The notes under the pieces are model-generated. The model had not been told where the DNA came from. It was given only the letters and a program-made list of their open reading frames with translations, and made no database searches. The position numbers were made by a program, and so were the translations under genes. Below are positions 1-12,994 of a DNA stretch of 64,000 nt, one piece after another (within the stretch, counting starts at the first letter, position 1; every line of letters begins with the position of its first letter). This DNA comes from Phascolomyces articulosus (Eukaryota > Mucoromycota > Mucoromycetes > Mucorales > Lichtheimiaceae), in the NCBI GenBank assembly GCA_025677815.1, contig JAIXMP010000004.1, forward strand, positions 744,001 to 808,000. The letters run 5' to 3'.

Positions 1-1
1 T

Positions 2-2072
2 AACCATGCCTCAGCGGAAGGATATCTCTGTGCTGGGAAACTGCTGCTTTTACAAGATAATTTACGGGAAGCTGCGTTAAATTATCATCGTGGTGTGACC
101 CATGTGCCCCGATCAAATCCAAGTCATTCAGCTTTGGTGAATATGCAACAAACAGTAGCAGCAGAGATCGATCGAAGAAATACTTGGAAATTACCTTATG
201 ATGTTGTATCGCATATCATTTCTTTACTTTCACTCAAGGATCGTGTCCATTTTGCTGCAACAAGTAAATTTTGGCGTAATTATATTTTCAAATCGGCAGC
301 CATGTGGCATACCCTAGATATTAGCCCAAAACTATCAACGTATTCCACAAATCAGTTGATGATGGCAGCAACAAAGCAACATGTTCGAAAACTCAAATTA
401 TATTCCAAAGAGGCATTGAATTTGGTTGCAAAGTACGGATGGGAGAATATTGAATCATTAGGTAATAAAAACCGTTGGGAATCTATTTATCATGTATGAT
501 ATGAATGATGGATGATGTAAAAGGAAGGTGAATATAGATGATTATGAATTGGGCTGTTTAGACTGTTCTCTGATTATTTCAAACAATATAGTATTGGATA
601 TCGGTGATTGGCTTGGATCTGATGCACTTGTACGTCATGTCTTTCAATTGAATCATCGCAGCCTCCGAAAACTTGCACTCCACAAGTCGCCATTATTGGG
701 GTCTCATAGTTTTCTTGCGGATGCTTTAACAGCATGCCCTGGTATCACCCATCTTGCTCTTGACACACATCCCTCTGATAATCTAGGTCCACCAACCATC
801 AATTCACAATCATTAGCACCACTCCCTGATATACTATTTGCTATTACACACCTTTATATCACTGATGCTCGTGTCGTCGGATACCTCCCTACTCTTTTAC
901 AACGTTGTCCAAAGTTACGTCATCTTGCGCTTGCCAAACATAATTTACTTCGAAATGATAGCATGATCCTACGAACAATCCATCAATACTGTCCTCATAT
1001 ATGTAGTTTTCGTTATGGAATTCCTAGCCTTGTCAAATCCTATCGGCCTCCTGGATTACTTCTTTCTGAACGAAAAAAGAGTAATGGTGGTAAAAGCGAT
1101 CGTGGATTAAAATATTTGGCTTATTTCCCATATGATGGAAGTACTGTGGATGATGATTTAGCTCCAGTGATTGAGGCCAACCACAACACATTGGAAGCAA
1201 TTTATCTTGACATGTCTGCCATTGTTGGTCGATCATTTTCTTCAGTGACGGCCTTAATATCCTTGGGAGCCACTCAGTTACGAGAACTTCAACTTTACAA
1301 TTATATTTTAACAGGATTTGGTATTACATCACCTGAAATTGCTGCCGAACATTTATGTGGCATCTTTCAAGCATGTACTTCCCTTGAAGTCGTCAATTTA
1401 CGCCGTGTGAGTGCTGTCAATAATGATGTGCTTGATGCCCTTGGATCCCTCATTCATCTCAAACGACTTCACCTTGCATTTAAATCCTATTCTTCCACCT
1501 CCGTCATGTTTACCAAAGAAGGCATACGTCATTTTTTCGAAAAGACACCTCATCTGCAAGAATTCCATTTTCATACCGAGAATCCATTTATTGCGGATGA
1601 AATTTTGTATGCTGTGGGTGGACATCAAGGATTGCAAAGGTTAGAACTTTGGAGTGATTCAAGTTTAGCCGTCAAAGGTGTTTCTGAATTTGCTATACAA
1701 ATGCAAAATTCGGATTTGACTCATATTGTGTTTCGTGCCCCACCTTATCTTTCAGTGATACCTACTGACTTTGCAAAGCTCGGGATGGTTAAAAAATTGA
1801 TGTTTCTTGAATTACGAGGATATAAAGAAAGTGGTGTATTGAAGCATGATTTACTTGCTACGTTTTTTCAACAGAGATCGTTGACATTGAATCTTCACGG
1901 TATGATGGAACGACAACTGACGATCATTTTAAAACGAGGTCAAGTGACAGAAGAATACCTTAGTGATCAATGGCTTGATAACTTTCATCATCCAAGAATA
2001 ATACCCCAACAAGTAAAACATGCTGAATGTGAACAAAAGTGTGCCTCTGCTTCTACTGAATGGATGTGGTAG
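2..2072 (+). CDS. TPR / F-box / leucine-rich-repeat protein, Pof3/Dia2-like (5' end outside window)
   Basis: Partial gene entering from the left edge; the frame is open from base 2. Exons <2-461 and 538-2072, with a 76-nt intron (GTAATA...ATATAG) that joins the frames as ...ENIESL/DDYELG. The first about 30 residues (ASAEGYLCAGKLLLLQDN, then LREAALNYHRG) look like the last TPR helix pair. Next comes an F-box (LPYDVVSHIISLLSLKDRV) and then about 480 residues with irregular leucine-rich repeats (LRKLALHKS, LRHLALAKH, LRELQLYN, LKRLHLAF, LQRLELW). The order TPR, F-box, LRR is that of fission yeast Pof3 and budding yeast Dia2, SCF ubiquitin-ligase substrate receptors tied to replisome and genome stability; that function is known from the family, not shown here. 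The stop is TAG at 2070-2072. The N-terminus is missing, so full TPR content cannot be judged. It could instead be another TPR-F-box paralogue. Confidence 0.8.
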
Positions 2073-2349
2073 CCAATAATATATATTCTCTATCCTTATT
2101 CTCCATTCTTATTATTACTCTATATTGCTGTATATATCATTATTATTATTATTTTGTAAATAAATAGTATCCCATTTTCTGCTCATAATCCTGCTGATGA
2201 AAGTCCATTTTGCCTAGAAATATATTTAGTGATAGAAATATATTGATTCTGCGCAATGCTGTCACGAAAACTATAAAAAATAACTCAGTAGATTTTTTGC
2301 TTATTCGTTTCTTTCTTTCACTCGTATTAACAATCAAAAAAGTTGATCG

Positions 2350-3038
2350 ATGGTAAGTTTTATTCAGTTGATCTTTAGGGCCTCCATTATTATCATTGTA
2401 GATACACATATACTCATATATACATGCACAATTACTAACTGTTTTTCTTTCAAAACAATTAGGGTAAACGTAAAGTAAAAAGAAAACCCGTCAAGAAGTT
2501 GAAGTCAAAGCTTGACACACAGTTCAATTGTTTGTTCTGTAACCACGAGAATAGTATCGAAGTGAAAATGTAAGTAAACAAAACTAGTAAGAGGTTATTA
2601 TTGATTGATTAATATTTTGTTTATTGAATTAATTTAGTGATCGACCAAACAAAGTTGGACATCTTTCATGTAAAATATGTGATGTTAACTGGCAATGTTC
2701 TATAACGTGTAAGGGTCTTGTTTTATTTTATTTCTTGCTTTGCCACTTTGTACAATGAGTATTTTTTATTGATTTCTGGTCATTATTATTTAGATCTTGA
2801 TGAAGCAGTGGATGTATATTCTGCATGGGTTGATGCTTGTGAAGATGTCAATAAAGGAAGACGAGAACAAAAATTACGTGATCGTGATAGACAAAGGGAT
2901 TTGGACAGAGATACAGACGATGAACCTCGACGAAGAGCACCACCACCGCCTGCTGCTGCACAAAGCAGTCGTAGCAGTTTTGCAAATGATGGATTAGATC
3001 CTTATGATGAAGAGGATGAAGATGACGAGGATTATTGA
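2350..3038 (+). CDS. ELF1: Transcription elongation factor 1 homologue (Elf1/ELOF1)
   Basis: Four exons: 2350-2352 (just ATG), 2463-2569, 2638-2708 and 2794-3038. Introns follow GTAAGT/GTAAGG donors and all phases agree. The protein starts with a lysine/arginine-rich tail ([13 protein letters not shown]), as in all Elf1 proteins. A zinc ribbon with two Cys pairs follows (CLFC and CKIC), then the conserved stretch [15 protein letters not shown]. The C-terminal half is an extension with an RDR-rich segment, a poly-Pro/Ala stretch and an acidic end ([11 protein letters not shown]), like the acidic tail of yeast Elf1 but absent in animals. Elf1 binds RNA polymerase II near the DNA entry side, helps passage through nucleosomes, and supports transcription-coupled repair. 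The stop lies 271 bp from the stop of the convergent Rad26 gene, its known functional partner. Confidence 0.95.
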
Positions 3039-3309
3039 TTTGATTAAAAAACACACACACAAAACCCAACAACAAAATATCACATACACAACAATATGTC
3101 CATTGCATAAACTATTCCATCAATGCTTGGGGCGTTGTTCTGATTACTGTTCTCATGTACATATATATATTATATAACTACTCTTATTGTCTTCAATTAA
3201 ATTTTTCGGTTTTTTTTATTGACACTTTAAATGTTAACGTGATATTGGTTTTTGATTCCACTTTTCCTTTTTAAAAAAACTATCCGGTTATCGCCAAACT
3301 ATTTTATCA

Positions 3310-6300
3310 TTACCGTTTTTGATCTCCTTCTAGTGCTTTTCTTTCACGCATTTGTGCCAATAACGTGCTTGATGACATTGGAGTGGGTGCTGATGCTTTA
3401 AATCCAGAGATCGTACCAGATCCAAATTGTGGAGATGCAGAACGTGATTCTCGTAATAGGGGATCATTATTATTGTTGTTATTGTTACTATTAAGGTTCA
3501 TGAAATTAGAAGAATTATTGGCATTATTAATTGATCCAAATCGTGGAGTCACTTTTTGCCCAAAACGGGGTGTAGGTGTTGATGTGCCTTGGTTAGTACT
3601 AGTTGAAGGTAATCGAGGAGCACCAGCAATACCAGATCGACCTGTCCAAGTAGGGGTATTCACACCCATCGATCGTCTTTGGCGCCTTGATTCTTTTAAT
3701 GCTGTAGCTGCATTTTGTGCTACAAGTGCCGCTATAAATTTTATAAATTTATTGATATCCCCAATAAATTATCCAATATGAATTTATAACTTGATTTTCA
3801 ATTTGAAGCTTCCGGAAAATAAGAAGAATGATTATGATTACCTTCACGTTCAACAAACACTCGATCTTGTGCTCCTGATTCCATAATCCGATCGTGCTGT
3901 AATGCACTTTGGATGCCCGTCATTTCAAATAAACTCTTCAACACTCCATCTTCAGAATTTGATGTTTTTTCCTGTTGCGGTTGTTGTTGGTCTGTATTAT
4001 TTGAAGTGGATGATGATGTTTCATTGGTGGATTGGCCATTATTGTCATTACCATTTTTGTTACTGTGATCACTCTCCTCGTTGCTACATTTGAGAATAAG
4101 TATAAGCAACATTCAAGGTTTTTGTTTTTACAACCCAATGTTTTTCAAAAACAAAAAAGGGATACTCACAAATTTTCTACACCACTAACACCATTCAGTT
4201 CCCTGAGTTGCTTAGATTCTTCATCTTGATTTACACTTTCATGGCGCTGCTCTTTATCTTGACTTGGATTATCATTACTTTGCATTCTTTTCTTTTTCCT
4301 TCTAGATTTTTTACTGCCAGGCTGGGTATCACCATATTTAATTTCTGTGCCTTTAAATAATTGCCCAGTTTCTGTTCCCTGGCCATCATCAGCGCCAAGA
4401 GTAAACAATGATCTTAGATTGCTAGCCTATATTTACATAACAATAATAAGTCTTTTTTATAGCTACAAAAAAAAATTCCTGTATTTCAATACCACTCCCT
4501 CTCCCCTTTTGAATTCTTACATCAAAAAATCGTTTTTGTTTTGGATCCTTAAGAATTTTGTTTGTCAAAAATTGTTTATAAATTTGTCGATGATAAATCT
4601 TTTCTTCAATAGTGCCACTAGTCATGAGTCGATATATTGTCACGTCTTTTGTTTGACCTAATCGCCATGCACGTTCACGCGCCTGCATATCTGTTGATGG
4701 ATTCTATTTGAAAATTGTGTAAATGTATATAAGGATACCAACCTCACTTTTAATCCTTTCATTTTTCATGAAACAAACAATAATAATTACCCAATCTGGA
4801 TCATACAAGATAACTCGGTCAGCACCTGTAAGATTCAAACCTAATCCGCCCACTTTTGTTGTCAATAAGAACACATAGACTCGCTCATCTGTATTGAATT
4901 CATTCACAAGACTCATTCGATGATGGACAGGGGTTGTACCATCCATACGACGATATTCATGACCCAGCTCTTTTACCATTAATTCTAAAATATCTAACAT
5001 TTGTCGTGATTGACTAAATAATAACACTCGATGCTTTTGCGATTTCCATAGATTCAATAATGCTCGTACTACAACCATTTTCCCACTTTTTTCAGGATCA
5101 CCATACGTTGGATCCTAAAAATTGATATTACCAAAAGGTTCAATTAATTAGGAAGCTGATAATGATAGACCATCATAATACATATTATATTCCCCCTTAT
5201 CCCCTCCTCCTCCTTCCAATTAATAATTGATAGTCTGATATATACTTACGGAAAGTGATTTAGTGATATTAAGAATATCAGGGTGATTACATATTTTGCG
5301 TACAATGTCAATACCATACAATACATGTCGTCGATGTTCCAAAATAGAATCCATGTCTTTAGAATGAATAAATTGGACATACGATTCTCGTTGAGTTGGT
5401 GTAAGTTTACAGAACAAGACCTATTATATATAAAGATTTGTCATGTTGTTCAGTTTTACTCTATTTCGTCATATATATATACGCCTGTTCTTTTTTATTA
5501 TTTTAATTATAATTACCTGCTCGCTCTTTCGTGGTAAATCGGCAGCAACATCCACTTTCATCCGTCGTAAGAGGTATGGGTTGATGAGATCTCGTAGTAC
5601 ACAAGCACATTTATATGCTGTTTGTACTTGGACATTAGATGCATTGGCATAACCACCAATATTAATAGGTACAGAAAATTGAGTTTGGAACACAGGTAAT
5701 GTCTATCATCAACTAAGTTAGCTTTTATATCACAATGACACATCATGTAACCACTATAATAACAAAAATTTTACCCCGAGTCTTCCAGGAAAGATATAAT
5801 CAAATAATGACCAGAGTTCTTTGAGATTATTTTGAATAGGTGTACCAGATAAAATGATTCTGTGTGGCGTCTATAATTACATACACAGTAATTTGAGATG
5901 TTTATATTTCAATCCTATTATCTACTTCCGATCTTACCTTGAAACGTTTGCAAGCTAAAGTAGTTTCTGAATCAGGATTTCTAATCTTATGGCCCTCATC
6001 CAGTACAACATATCCCCATTTATGTTTCAATAATACTTCACGATATGCCTGCACACCGCTATAAGTTGTAATAAGAACTCCTCCTAATGAAGAAAACCAT
6101 TCACATCAACAAATAAAATAAGAGTTAATAAATTGTAAAATCTCATTATCTACACTATCTAAATTTTACCTAATTTAACGAATCGCTCAACAAGTGCGGC
6201 CGCTTTTTTCCCAGTTTTAGTCGAGTAGATACTATTTCTAAATCGTCTAGGTTCTTTTTTTTTCTTCTTATTAGAGCGGTTTCCTCGTCTATCAGGTTCA

Positions 6301-8821
6301 AATTCTTCTTCGTCCGAAGAATCAATATCTATAGGTATTATTTCATCATCCTCGCTTTCGGGATACCTAGTGGAAGAAGCACCCGAACGTAATCCACTAC
6401 CACTTGAATGCAATACTGCGACTCGAATGGGAGGCCACCAACGATGGAATTCTTCTACCCATTGATTCATTACAGTGGCAGGGCAAACAATGATCGATGC
6501 TTTGCCTGGACCAAGGATTCTTGAATAATATAATCCAGAAAGAAATGCAATGATTTGAACAGTTTTTCCAAGACCCTAATATAATTAGATGCAAAACTTT
6601 AAGCTTCATATTATATTCCTTTCCATCTATCTGAAAATTCCAAACAGCCTTATATGTCTTTTTTGGAACATATATACATACCATTTCATCACCAATAATG
6701 CCACCCACTCTTTGACAGTGTAGTTCCCATAACCATTTCACACCTACGTATAATATTTTTTGCATAGTCATATTACTTAATAAATGATATATCATCCATA
6801 TTAATCCAATTTTTTCCCTTTTTCTCGAATGACGTTCTCTAGAATGTCGTTTAGTTATACTAACATGTTCGTTGATAACCAAATAATTCATTCCATAGTT
6901 CACCCGGAATTCGCATGTTACCATGTAACTCCTCATCTTCATAAGATGGATGGGGTTGGAAGGGTTCAATCTCTGGATCAAATTCATGTTGACTCTCTAA
7001 CTCATTCTCCATTTCATCTATTGACATTCTTCGATTCTAAAGTTTCCGTTTCATCAAATAGTGATTTATCATTATATACCAGTGGATCATTGAAAAACAT
7101 ATATAATAACTAATACTATATTATACACTTACCGTTTCAATCTGGGAGCGCATTAATTTACGTTCATGGATCCATTCATCAAGTCTTTTCTATAGAAACG
7201 GAAATTATAAAGTAATATAAACCCCTTTGTGTGTTATTTTCGTTGCTATTTTTTTTTCTCGTCACTTCTTCGGGTTTTTAATAGATATTTTGTCTACCTG
7301 GTATGTTGCTTCCCGACCATCATCTTGCATTAATTCTTCAAAAGCTTTTCTTTTTTCTAAATTGGTATCTTCATCGTCCCCTTCTTCTTCTGCACTATAC
7401 ATTGCTTCATCATAATCTTCACCACCTTCAGAAGCTTCATATTCATCATCTGACGCAGTTCTACGTTTTTTCCCTTTTGACTTTGTACTTGCGGAAGTAA
7501 TTTTTTGATTTACAAATACTTTTGCTGCAGCACGATTTCGGACAGGTTCAACATATTCACCATCATCATCATCACCATCGTTATCATCACCATCGTTATC
7601 ATCCGTCGATTCTTCTTCCTCTTCCTCTTCTTCACTATGACTGCCCTCATGTATTCGTTTTGTTCCTTTGATATCACGTCGAGGAACTAATGAACCACTA
7701 CTTCCAGGTAAAAATAATGATCCTGAAAAAAAAAACATTCGACAATAAGATCTCTGATATAGATAGACTCCTTCCTCTCCCCATATTCATTTTCCTAGTA
7801 ACCCAATGATATATGTAACTCTATGTATAAATATTTATGCGTGTACCTGATTGATTTTCTAAAACATTTGACGATGATGATTCACCATTTTGCGGTAATG
7901 GATCAAATGGAGTAATTTTTCCCGTGCGGATAAGAAAATCTCTTAAGGATTCCCCATCTTGTCGTTGGTTTTTATCTAAAACTAAATAGCCAAAAGCATA
8001 TTTATACTTTTACGTTCATCCATTCATTTTTCTTTCATGCCATATATTAAAACCTCTTACCCTTATCAGAAGTGGATTGTTTTCGAGCATAGTCACGGTC
8101 TCTCATTCTTTCCAGAATCTCTTTTTCATCCTTTGTGTTTTCATGTAAACGAGTAGCCTAATCCAACAACAGCAACATACACATAACAGTAGTAAAATCG
8201 AATTAATGAAACAGGAAAAGATCTCTTTCTTTCAAAAATATAATTATACCTGTTCATTAATTCTTGTTAACAATCGTTCTCTTTGTGTTGGTGCAGTTAT
8301 TTCTTTCAATTTAGATTTAAGTTCGCTCAGCTGTTTTTGTGCAGCACTATAGATACAAAATGATGGATCCTAGTAAGCTTTCCATTTTCTCTTATTTACA
8401 ATATATTTTCTATATATCCTATTATCACGATGAAAATAGAAAGAAAAAAAAAGATATTATCAAGACAACAAAGATATGTTATAATACGAACGCTTTATGA
8501 CTACGTGCTTTCTCGAGTCGCTTTTGATCAAGTTCATCGTCTCGATCGGCAATTGCCTTGTCGGCCTTTTTATTACATAATGAAAGAGAAAACAACAATG
8601 GTTGGCACACTTGATTCTATTTCTTAATATTTTAGGAAAAAAAAGTGTTTTACCTGTGCCATGATCTTGCTTTCCAGTACATTTTGATCGACCAAGTTGA
8701 CACCCAAGTCATGAAGTTGATCGTCTACAACATTAGTAGAACCATTTTTATTACCGTCTTCTGATAAACTAAGAGTATCAGATAAAGGTGAGCCAAGATC
8801 GCCATCGAACGAATCGCTCAT
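3310..8821 (-). CDS. RAD26: Snf2-family ATPase Rad26/CSB (ERCC6 orthologue), transcription-coupled repair
   Basis: Nineteen exons, high to low: 8821-8654, 8565-8492, 8346-8250, 8157-8061, 7975-7847, 7722-7298, 7189-7133, 7036-6865, 6743-6682, 6575-6170, 6083-5938, 5870-5775, 5702-5517, 5420-5250, 5114-4791, 4703-4521, 4426-4170, 4083-3842, 3731-3310. They sum to 1237 residues, close to yeast Rad26 (about 1085). The N-terminus has the CSB signature ([16 protein letters not shown]). An acidic region around residues 200-320 precedes the ATPase core: [12 protein letters not shown], Walker A GDEMGLGKT near 424-432 (across an exon junction), Walker B as DEGH near 591, SGTPIQNNL near 618, helicase C from about 775 with [13 protein letters not shown], and motif VI region [11 protein letters not shown] near 880. 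The tail keeps the CSB block [13 protein letters not shown]. Cys in QRTC matches yeast Rad26. The enzyme remodels stalled RNA polymerase II to start transcription-coupled repair. It is convergent with Elf1. Small-exon boundaries near the N-terminus (donor GTTCGT at 8491) are the least certain part. Confidence 0.95.
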
Positions 8822-11807
8822 TTTTTAATAAATATAAAAATAAGGTGTAAAATAAGTTGTCGCTGCGGCGGTGATGCTTAAACTTATTTTGAAACTCCAA
8901 ATATAGATCTGGAAACCGTGGTACCAAACTCCTTATAAAGGTAACGAGATTTGTTGTCAGCCATCTTTACTAAAATTTAACTTAGAGTTGCTATAGCACG
9001 CAATTATCAGTCATTATCTAATGAATGGGCAGTTGTTTATTTTATAGTAATGACAACGAGAATAAAACTGTCCCCGTAATAATACTGCTTAAATATGCGT
9101 AGTATCCGTGTCATCAAAAGGTATATTATCTCAACTACTACATTGTATATAGATTAATAAATTAGAACATGGATAGTGTCAGCGATCACGATTTAATTCA
9201 TTCCACCTTTTTTCTTTCTTATTATTCTTCACCTTCAACTATAATTAAATCATCATCTCTTACTTGATATTCGTAATTTATATGAATGCTTAACGTGTAA
9301 CCAAGAGTCATTCTACCGTACCCAACCATGGTTACAGTCGCTCTATGTAAAAGTAACTCTTCTGCATCTCAGCCTTTTAGTTTTATGGAAGATAATCCTC
9401 CATACTTGCGAATAAAAATATGTGCTTTCCAATAAATTAATTCGCTTTTGGCTTACAGCTAAAGTTTGACTCTTTAAAGTCACTCCAATATTCGTTTATA
9501 TATATATATATATATATATATTTGCCAAAACTTATACACCAGGTTTATTAATTTAGTTTCGAACACAAGCTATATTTTCTTCACCATTCCCTTTATCCAA
9601 AGGCCAAATCATGGGACGAGCGACGGTGGTCACTCTTTCTTTTCCTTTCTTCTTGTTGATAAGGATGCCCCCATCTTGTCAGCTGATATCGCTATGACTG
9701 AGTTCTTTGATGGCTTCTTCGAGAAACAGGAGCAAACTCTATAAAAATAAATTAAAGTGTATAAACATTTGAGTGTACCAAAAGCCAACTGTTTACCTTC
9801 TTCTTTTCCAAGCAGTTTGTTAATTTCTGAATGCTTTTTTCTTTGTACTACAAAAAGTGAGCACAGTTAAAAAGTTGAGAATTTTCTTGATTTATGAGAT
9901 ACTTGTTAAGTATCAAACTGCTAGTGCCTCAGGCGCTAATATGATATCAAAACTCGATTTATTCGATTCCAAAACTTAGTTTACCCATAAATTGAGTTAT
10001 GATTTACCACAAGTCAATATTCTACTTTGTTGTAAACCAATATTCTAGTTTTCCATAATTCAATATTCTTATATTATCAGAAACAAAATAATATCAGAAC
10101 ATTAATTTTATTATAATTAAATGACTTTCTATAATACCATCATCCAATAGATTAGCTATCTTTCGTTTATACACATTTTAATAACCAATAATAAAAAGAG
10201 GATTGAACAATATAGATTTATGTGATAAATACTATTATGCTATTATAGTGCTACTATATCAATTATCCATGCTTACGCGTATAATAATGGATATTATGTA
10301 CCTGCTAGGTTTTCTCTTATTTCATGATAGTACAAGCTCATGTTCTATCCGTGCCTAAAATAAATCTAGTCATTGATTTGGCCAGAATATAAAACTGCTA
10401 ATCTTCACAAGATAAAAAAAAAGCCTATGCAAAAGAAAACAAGTATTACAACCATTAGTAACAGGGCCCGTGTAATAATCAACCACATGTGTTCTACACA
10501 AAAAATAAGTATGTTCAAACCAAATAACGAATATCCATTTTACCTATTGTATTTATGTAAGAAAAAACTACATAGGACTTTATTCATTTTTCCAATTTAA
10601 ATATGATTCGTAAATTAAGTAGCATGAAAATAACCCTGTGTGATTAATCTTAATAAGCTTCTTCTTCTTTCTCCGTAGTAATTCATTAATGATTTGTTAC
10701 GTTAAACAAAAGAAATATTGCAGCATTATATAGATAAACATAGTGTGACGGAAAAGTAATCTGATTATAAATTATCGAAGATATTTGAAATGAGAAGAAC
10801 ACTGCTTCTGTTTGGTAGGATGATATCTTTGTTTAATGATTACAACATATAAAAGCCAATCTTCTGGTCACTGTTTTTTCGAATGAACTTGACATTTTTT
10901 TATTGGAGCGTAATGGAATAGGTTATGTATTAAACTACGCATGTATGTATGTTCTACTACGTAGCAGAGGACTATATGTTTGGCATGCGGCAAAACCTAC
11001 CATGCTCCATTATTACTTTTTCATCCATACATATTAACTCTAATGGATCTATAAACTATGTTTATTTACTATTATATACCGTAGTTAGCAGACAGGGTTT
11101 GTGTGGAAGTGATCTAGCATCCTGTTTGCCACCAATGTATAATGCAAAGTGGCATAACACTATGATTTACTCCCATTGGCTGCACTATATCAAAATATCA
11201 TTGGACGAGAAAACAATAACCATTGCAGTCGCCCCCCTTTATGTAACTGGAAGCTAAAGATAATTAGTACATTGGAAAGCGAACATGTGAAATATAAAAA
11301 ACAGGACCCTGTACTTAATTACTTTAAAAATATTCATGCTGAAATTCATTTTACCCGAAATTGAGAGGTGCTGAGTCAGGCTAAATGATGACAAAAAAAA
11401 ATGTTGGGTCTAATAATAATGCAGAAATATATTATTATATCCATTGATTAATTATTATTAATAACAATAGTAATCGTAGTAGCAAATAAAAAAAAAACCA
11501 ACATTCATTCATTCACAATGATGAGAGATATCAATAATATAAATAAATAGGATTATATACTACGAACATGCGAAATCAAACTTTATAAAAATCTTTTCAT
11601 TTTTTTAAAACAAATCGGTCTAATGATACCGTTTTTTACTACGGAAAGGGAGAAAGAGAGAGTAAATAGGAAGAAGAGGGAAAGCGGGATAGATTGTGTA
11701 AAAATAATTGTTATTGTATACATGGCAAATGAGAAATCTCAAATCACATTTTTTTTTTTTTTTACAATATCATAAAATATGAAAGGAGGAATGGGAGGAC
11801 ATCTCAT
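8822..11807. other. Gene-poor AT-rich interval with one weak coding relic
   Basis: About 3 kb between the Rad26 start and the adenylate kinase stop. It should contain the Rad26 promoter (next to 8822) and the adenylate kinase 3' end (before 11808). A TA dinucleotide run sits near 9496-9521. The only coding-like signal I see is on the minus strand around 9855-9610 (listed separately). Short open frames, for example at 10949-11257, have no recognisable similarity, biased composition or splice context, so I do not call them. No tRNA, rRNA or transposon structure was recognised. Confidence 0.6.
9610..9855 (-). pseudogene. Possible coding relic or end of an unrecognised gene
   Basis: On the minus strand a segment ending near 9798 reads VQRKKHSEINKLLGKEE and stops at a GTAAAC donor. 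A TTTATAG acceptor near 9741 continues in phase as FAPVSRRSHQRTQS and a stop. Another frame just downstream (about 9670-9560) is open and reads ILINKKKGKERVTTVA then RPMIWPLDKG. The composition looks more like protein than the surrounding AT-rich DNA, but no start codon, family or longer frame can be assigned. Decayed gene is the best guess. Confidence 0.2.

Positions 11808-12994
<1,187 letters not shown>

Noticed and set aside
10949..11364. Overlapping open frames of 62-102 codons
   Set aside because: Ordinary for this base composition; no homology, conserved motif or splice context.
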